The notes under the pieces were generated by a model. That model made no database searches and had not been told where the DNA came from. It saw only the letters and a program-made list of their open reading frames with translations. From Candidatus Egerieicola pullicola (lineage in GTDB: Bacteria; Bacillota; Clostridia; Oscillospirales; Ruminococcaceae), in NCBI GenBank assembly GCA_018712465.1, contig DVGY01000173.1, forward strand, positions 1-9,596: 9,596 bases of DNA. Reading direction: 5' to 3'. A program made the position numbers and the translations under genes. Shown here in pieces: positions 5,957 through 9,596 of the stretch (its first letter is position 1; every line of letters begins with the position of its first letter).

Positions 5957-7087
5957 ATGTACACCTTACTATCCCAGCAGGGGCTGGCCCGGCGGGGACG
6001 GCTGGACACCGTTCACGGCGTAGTGCAGACCCCGGTATTTATGAATGTAGGCACCGCCGCCGCCATCAAGGGCGGGGTTTCCTCCTACGACCTGGTGGAC
6101 TTAAAATGCCAGGTGGAACTGTGCAACACCTACCACCTTCACATCCGCCCCGGAGACGAGCTGATCTATCGCCGGGGAGGCTTACATAAATTCATGGGCT
6201 GGGAGCGGCCCATCCTCACCGACAGCGGGGGATTCCAGGTCTTTAGCCTGGCCTCCCTGCGGAAGATCAAGGAGGAAGGGGTCACCTTCCACAGCCATGT
6301 GGACGGACGAATTTTATTTATGGGGCCGGAGGAAAGCATGCAGATCCAGTCCCATTTGGGCTCCACCATCGCTATGGCTTTTGACGAATGCGTGGAAAAC
6401 CCCGCCCCCTACGAATACGCCAAACAGAGCTGCGCCCGAACGGTGCGGTGGCTGAAACGGTGCAAGGCGGAGATGGAACGTCTCAATGCCCTGCCGGAAA
6501 CCCTCAATCCCCAGCAGAAGCTGTTCGGCATCAACCAGGGATGCACCTACGACGACCTGCGGATCCAGCACATGAAGCAGATCGCCGAATTAGATTTGGA
6601 CGGCTACGCCATCGGAGGGCTGGCGGTGGGAGAACCCACCCAGGAGATGTACCACATTTTGGATGTGGTGCTGCCCTACGCTCCCAAGGACAAACCCCGG
6701 TATCTCATGGGAGTTGGCACCCCCTCCAACATCATTGAAGGGGTGGCCCGGGGCATTGATATGTTCGACTGCGTCATGCCCAGCCGCAACGCCCGTCACG
6801 GCCATCTGAACACCTGGGAAGGCATCCGCAACATTCTAAACGCCAAGTACGCTGAGGACGACCGTCCCATCGACGAAAGCTGCGACTGCCCCACCTGCCG
6901 CCGCCACAGCCGCGCTTACCTGCGCCACCTGTTTAAAGCCAACGAATTGCTGGCGATGCGGCTGGCGGTCATGCACAATCTCTATTTCTACAACACCCTG
7001 ATGGAGCGGATCCGGGACGCCTTGGATAGCGGAACCTTTGAAGAATTCCGCCGCACCTATTCCGGCCGGTTGGATCAGCGGATTTAA
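5957..7087 (+). CDS. tgt: tRNA-guanine transglycosylase (queuine/preQ1 tRNA-ribosyltransferase)
   Basis: Tgt swaps guanine 34 of GUN-anticodon tRNAs for preQ1 in bacteria. The 376-residue protein contains HGVVQTPVFMNVGT near the N-terminus, LTDSGGFQVFSLA with the active-site Asp89, FDECVENP, GINQGC, YAIGGLAVGEP, and the DMFDCVMPSRNARHG segment that carries the nucleophilic aspartate. The zinc site is complete: Cys309, Cys311 and Cys314 in CDCPTC, and His340 in MHNLYF. The ATG at 5957 is chosen because AAGGAGG (5944-5950) stands six bases before it; the in-frame TTG three bases earlier is too close to be preferred. Cys196 follows the conserved QG where Gly or Ser is more usual, which I take as natural variation near the substrate pocket. 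It is the second gene of the queA operon and is followed by an acyltransferase-like gene after 22 bases. Confidence 0.97.
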   Translation: MYTLLSQQGLARRGRLDTVHGVVQTPVFMNVGTAAAIKGGVSSYDLVDLKCQVELCNTYHLHIRPGDELIYRRGGLHKFMGWERPILTDSGGFQVFSLASLRKIKEEGVTFHSHVDGRILFMGPEESMQIQSHLGSTIAMAFDECVENPAPYEYAKQSCARTVRWLKRCKAEMERLNALPETLNPQQKLFGINQGCTYDDLRIQHMKQIAELDLDGYAIGGLAVGEPTQEMYHILDVVLPYAPKDKPRYLMGVGTPSNIIEGVARGIDMFDCVMPSRNARHGHLNTWEGIRNILNAKYAEDDRPIDESCDCPTCRRHSRAYLRHLFKANELLAMRLAVMHNLYFYNTLMERIRDALDSGTFEEFRRTYSGRLDQRI

Positions 7088-7109
7088 CGCCAGCAAAAAG
7101 GAGGACCCC

Positions 7110-7916
7110 ATGAATTTTGACCTTCTCTGTCAACGCCTCCTGCCGCAAGAAGTGCAGGAAGAAGTATATCGAATTGACCAAACCTACAACCACCCAGCCA
7201 TGGAGCCCTACTGGCGCCGGTTACTGGCGCCGAAACAGTGGAAGGTGGGCCTTCAAAAACTGACCCAAGCATTTGGGGAAGATCCCAAAGGCTTTCAAAT
7301 GCTGACCTGCCAGCTTTACTGTTCTCTCAACACCTACCGCCAATACCGGCAGAAGAGGATTCCGGAAGAAATTTTTTGGGACACCATGGGATTCATCCCC
7401 CGGATGCTGGAATGGCAGAAAAAGTATTACGGCGAGTATGCCTACACCTGGGGCTGGTGGCTTCCCCGGCAGCTTTCCCTCTGCGAATTCCGGATTGGAG
7501 AGCTGGAATTTGAGCGGATCAAAACCCCGGAAGGGCCGGTGATCTCCCTGCACATCCCCTCCGACGCCAAGCTGGAGCCAAAACTGCTGCGAAACTCGGT
7601 GCGGCAGATGGAGCGGTTATTTTTACTTCACTATACCGACTTTTATCTGGCGCCGGTCATGTGTGAATCCTGGATGCTTTCCCCGGCGCTGCAGGAGCTG
7701 CTGCCGGAACAATCCAGACTGCGGCAGTTCCAGAGCTGCTTTGAAATCCAAAGTGTGGATTGGGACAGCGATGCAGTGCTGGACTGGGTCTTCCCCGGGC
7801 CGAAAGCGCCCTATGAGCAGCTTGCCGAAACCACCTCCCTGCAGCGGGCCATGAAGCAGTATCTGCTGGAAGGGAAAAAGATAGGCTGGGCCAAGGGAAC
7901 GTTAAAAGGATTTTAA
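7110..7916 (+). CDS. GNAT-like acyltransferase-domain protein (NAT_N/GNAT_C type), substrate unknown
   Basis: The 268-residue product resembles the two-part acyltransferase proteins of gut Clostridia and bifidobacteria that have an N-acyltransferase N-terminal helical region and a GNAT-like C-terminal half. What can be seen: a mainly helical first 120 residues with many aromatic residues (FIPRMLEWQKKYYGEYAYTWGWW, split at about 95-118), then a beta-rich part with FRIGELEFER (127-136), HIPSDAKL (148-155), CESWMLSP (185-192) and TSLQRAM (242-248), all typical landmarks of that family as I remember it. No signal peptide or membrane helix is visible, so it should be cytosolic. The ATG has AAGGAGG five bases upstream. 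It starts 22 bases after tgt, with no terminator between, and a clear terminator follows, so it is the third gene of the queuosine operon. Its acyl donor and acceptor are unknown, and operon membership does not prove a part in tRNA modification. Confidence 0.72.
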   Translation: MNFDLLCQRLLPQEVQEEVYRIDQTYNHPAMEPYWRRLLAPKQWKVGLQKLTQAFGEDPKGFQMLTCQLYCSLNTYRQYRQKRIPEEIFWDTMGFIPRMLEWQKKYYGEYAYTWGWWLPRQLSLCEFRIGELEFERIKTPEGPVISLHIPSDAKLEPKLLRNSVRQMERLFLLHYTDFYLAPVMCESWMLSPALQELLPEQSRLRQFQSCFEIQSVDWDSDAVLDWVFPGPKAPYEQLAETTSLQRAMKQYLLEGKKIGWAKGTLKGF

Positions 7917-7950
7917 AGCCAGCCTCTCCTCCCACAATCCATCCGATTTC

Positions 7951-7985
7951 CCCCGCTTCCTTCCCTGGGAGCGGGGTTTATTGGT
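7951..7985 (+). terminator. Intrinsic terminator of the queA-tgt-acyltransferase operon
   Basis: CCCCGCT (7951-7957) pairs with AGCGGGG (7970-7976), with CC/GG extending the stem inward, followed by TTTATTGG. It lies 34 bases after the last stop codon of the operon. The T run is short, but the stem is G+C-rich. The rest of 7917-8060 shows no gene. Confidence 0.75.
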
Positions 7986-8060
7986 TCCAATCACCTGGTC
8001 CCGGGACAAAACAGCCCCACTGTGCCGTTCTTTGAGAGCAAATAATCTTTCCCCAAACCC

Positions 8061-8089
8061 TTCCCATTTCCCTGGGAATGTGGTATGAT
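8061..8089 (+). promoter_or_regulatory. Probable uppP promoter set in two palindromes
   Basis: TTCCCA (8061-8066, four of six consensus bases) and TATGAT (8084-8089) are 17 bases apart with TGG before the -10. The -35 is the left arm of the inverted repeat TTCCCA-6-TGGGAA (8061-8078), and the -10 lies inside the 13-base palindrome TGGTATGATACCA (8081-8093). The poor -35 together with the palindromes suggests that a regulator may act here. It is the only promoter-like sequence I find before uppP. Confidence 0.55.
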
Positions 8090-8140
8090 ACCAGAAAGCA
8101 TTTCGTATGATTCTAAAACAAACCAGAAAGGGAGTTTTGA

Positions 8141-9031
8141 ATGGAAAGCGTTTTATTCTGTATCAAATCCTTTTTGCTGGGGATCGTAGAGGGCATCACC
8201 GAATTTCTGCCCATCTCCTCCACCGGCCATTTGATTGTATTTGAGGACATTCTCAGCTTCAATGCTTCCCAGCAATACATCAACACCTACTCTTATGTGA
8301 TCCAGCTGGGGGCCATTTTGGCGGTCATTGTACTGTACCGGAAAAAGATCCTGCGCACCTTACAGCACTTTTTCCCCAAAAAGGAAAACGGCGTGTTGGT
8401 GCGGCCCTATGCCCAAACCGGTTTGCGGTTTTGGGTGATGCTGGCCATCACCTGCATTCCCGGCTTCATCGGGGTAATGCTGCTGGGGGACATCGCAGAC
8501 ACCTATCTGTTTAATCCGGTCAGCGTTTCCATTGTGTTGGCGCTGGGGGGCGTGGCCATGATTTTGGCGGAAAAGTTCTGCAAAAAGGCCCCCATCACCC
8601 CCCAGAACGAAGGGTGGCTTCAGGTGAGTGTCAAGCAGGCCATTATCATCGGCTGCTTCCAGTGTCTGTCCATCATCCCCGGCATGAGCCGCAGCGCCTC
8701 CACCATCATCGGCGGCTGGTTTGCAGGGCTGAGCACCACCGCCAGCGCGGAGTTTTCCTTCTTCCTGGCCATCCCGGTGATGGTGGGGATGAGCGGATTG
8801 AAACTGATCCAGCTGGGCGGCTTCGGCGCCATGAACACCACCGAATTGGTGAGCTTAATCGTGGGATTTGTGGTGAGCTTTGTGGTGGCGCTGTTTGTGG
8901 TGAAGAAGTTCATCTCCTTCCTGCAAAAGAAACCCATGACGGTGTTTGCCATCTACCGCATTGCCTTCGGCGTCTTTGTGCTGATCCTGGCTCTCTGCGG
9001 CATTGTCAGCTTCACGGCGGCGGAAGCGTAA
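8141..9031 (+). CDS. uppP: Undecaprenyl-diphosphate phosphatase (BacA/UppP family)
   Basis: UppP removes a phosphate from undecaprenyl diphosphate, recycling the lipid carrier for peptidoglycan and other wall polymers; raising its level gives bacitracin resistance in other bacteria. The 296-residue protein is strongly hydrophobic with about eight membrane segments. Both family motifs are intact: EGITEFLPISSTGH (17-30), with Glu17, Glu21 and His30, and PGMSRSAST (180-188), with Arg184. These correspond to the catalytic residues known in the E. coli enzyme. The ATG is preceded by AAAGGGAG with six bases spacing. The gene appears to stand alone: a terminator precedes its promoter and another follows its stop. 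It lies in the same window as the DAP genes, so both supply peptidoglycan synthesis, but they are not in one operon. Confidence 0.96.
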   Translation: MESVLFCIKSFLLGIVEGITEFLPISSTGHLIVFEDILSFNASQQYINTYSYVIQLGAILAVIVLYRKKILRTLQHFFPKKENGVLVRPYAQTGLRFWVMLAITCIPGFIGVMLLGDIADTYLFNPVSVSIVLALGGVAMILAEKFCKKAPITPQNEGWLQVSVKQAIIIGCFQCLSIIPGMSRSASTIIGGWFAGLSTTASAEFSFFLAIPVMVGMSGLKLIQLGGFGAMNTTELVSLIVGFVVSFVVALFVVKKFISFLQKKPMTVFAIYRIAFGVFVLILALCGIVSFTAAEA

Positions 9032-9052
9032 AAATTCAAACGTCATCTAACT

Positions 9053-9090
9053 AGGGGTGTTTTCCAAAGGGAAGCACCTCTTTTCTTTTT
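9053..9090 (+). terminator. Intrinsic terminator after uppP
   Basis: A 13-pair stem (9053-9065 with 9069-9081, including three G-T pairs) closes an AAA loop and is followed by TTTTCTTTTTG. It begins 22 bases after the uppP stop codon and separates uppP from the flavin reductase gene. Confidence 0.9.
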
Positions 9091-9112
9091 GTCATACTAC
9101 TTTCTCTTTGGT

Positions 9113-9139
9113 AAGTACCTTTCTCAAAGGACGGTACTT
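9113..9139. promoter_or_regulatory. 27-bp inverted repeat, candidate operator before the flavin reductase gene
   Basis: AAGTACC (9113-9119) and GGTACTT (9133-9139) are exact inverted arms around a 13-base centre in which TTT and AAA continue part of the symmetry. Its right end overlaps the putative -35 at 9138. This size and position suit a dimeric repressor. Redox-responsive HxlR-type regulators are one possibility, but the regulator is not in the window and the identification is speculative. Confidence 0.5.
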
Positions 9140-9166
9140 GTATTTTCCTAAGCAGACTGGTATCCT
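9138..9166 (+). promoter_or_regulatory. Probable promoter of the flavin reductase gene
   Basis: TTGTAT (9138-9143) and TATCCT (9161-9166) are 17 bases apart, with TGG just before the -10. Both boxes match consensus at only about four positions, so this is a weak or activated promoter. It lies 40 bases before the start codon. Confidence 0.45.
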
Positions 9167-9206
9167 AAAGAAAACGGGAATAGTCCCAAAAACGGAGGTA
9201 ATTTTC

Positions 9207-9596
9207 ATGAAAAAAGAACTGGGCGTCAAGCCTTACCTGTTCCCCATGCCGGTGCTGATGATCGCCACCTACGGCCAAGAGGGCAAAGTGGATGTAATGA
9301 ACATGGCCTGGGGCGGCATCTGCGCAGAAAACATGGTGGCCTTAAACATCGACGAGGACCACAAAACCGCCAAAAACATCAAGGAAAGAATGGCCTTCAC
9401 CCTGAGCATTGCCGACCTGGACCATCTGGCGGAAGCGGACTTTTTCGGCATTGCCACCGGCAACAAGATGGAGGACAAATTTGAGCGCAGCGGTCTCCAC
9501 GCCGTGAAAAGCAGCAAGGTGGACGCCCCCATTGTGGAAGAGTTCCCCTTGACCTTGGAGTGCAAGGTAGCAGAATTACAGCACACCGCCTACGGC
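9207..9596 (+). CDS. Flavin reductase family protein (3' end outside the window)
   Basis: The open frame has 130 codons and no stop before the window ends. It begins with ATG eight bases after GGAGG (9194-9198). The sequence shows the FMN-binding split-barrel pattern of flavin-reductase/flavoredoxin proteins: an N-terminal PMPVLMIATYG strand pair (13-23), NMAWGGICAEN (32-42), a strand with MVALNID (43-49), the H-K-T-A-NI segment (52-58), AFTLSIAD (63-70), and DFFGIATGNKMEDKFE (78-93), which leads to the SGLHAV turn (95-100). Such proteins bind FMN and reduce flavins or act as small electron carriers; the precise partner is unknown. It is preceded by its own promoter-like sequence and a palindrome, and is separated from uppP by a terminator. 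Confidence 0.88.
   Translation, partial: MKKELGVKPYLFPMPVLMIATYGQEGKVDVMNMAWGGICAENMVALNIDEDHKTAKNIKERMAFTLSIADLDHLAEADFFGIATGNKMEDKFERSGLHAVKSSKVDAPIVEEFPLTLECKVAELQHTAYG

Noticed and set aside
7986..8060. Spacer between the queA-operon terminator and the uppP promoter
   Set aside because: Checked for small genes, tRNA and riboswitch-like sequence; only CCCGGG-type short symmetry was seen, with nothing to support a feature.

Overview
The window looks like chromosomal DNA from a low-to-moderate GC-skewed Firmicute of class Clostridia, most likely the Oscillospirales/Ruminococcaceae-type gut bacteria. This is inferred from the G+C-rich coding style, strong AGGAGG-type ribosome binding sites, a lysine riboswitch, the archaeal/fungal-type aspartate-semialdehyde dehydrogenase, the tgt variant, and a gut-Clostridia acyltransferase family. 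No mobile element, CRISPR array, rRNA or tRNA was seen. The genus cannot be fixed from this sequence alone.

Left half, minus strand. A lysine-biosynthesis operon reads right to left: a consensus promoter (4756-4784), a lysine (L-box) riboswitch aptamer (4576-4740), a hairpin-plus-terminator expression platform (4490-4574), then asd, dapA and dapB. These three genes carry aspartyl phosphate through to tetrahydrodipicolinate, the precursor of lysine and of diaminopimelate for peptidoglycan. A terminator-like hairpin lies between dapA and dapB, and a clear terminator follows dapB. Immediately after that, a new promoter (1510-1538) drives a second minus-strand unit: a CapA-family lipoprotein (254-1462), followed after 29 bases by the N-terminal part of an A+T-rich membrane protein that leaves the window at base 1.

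Right half, plus strand. A divergent promoter (4855-4883) starts a queuosine operon: queA, tgt and a GNAT-like acyltransferase of unknown substrate, closed by a terminator at 7951-7985. A single-gene unit follows, uppP (undecaprenyl-diphosphate phosphatase), with its own palindrome-rich promoter and a strong terminator. The window ends inside a flavin-reductase-family gene whose promoter overlaps a 27-bp inverted repeat.

Taken together this is mostly a housekeeping region: DAP/lysine supply, undecaprenyl phosphate recycling for the cell envelope, and queuosine tRNA modification. I did not find a clearly new defence or mobile system. The points most worth a second look are the compositionally odd membrane gene at the left edge, the within-operon dapA/dapB terminator, the acyltransferase coupled to queuosine genes, and the palindromic control sites before uppP and the flavin reductase.
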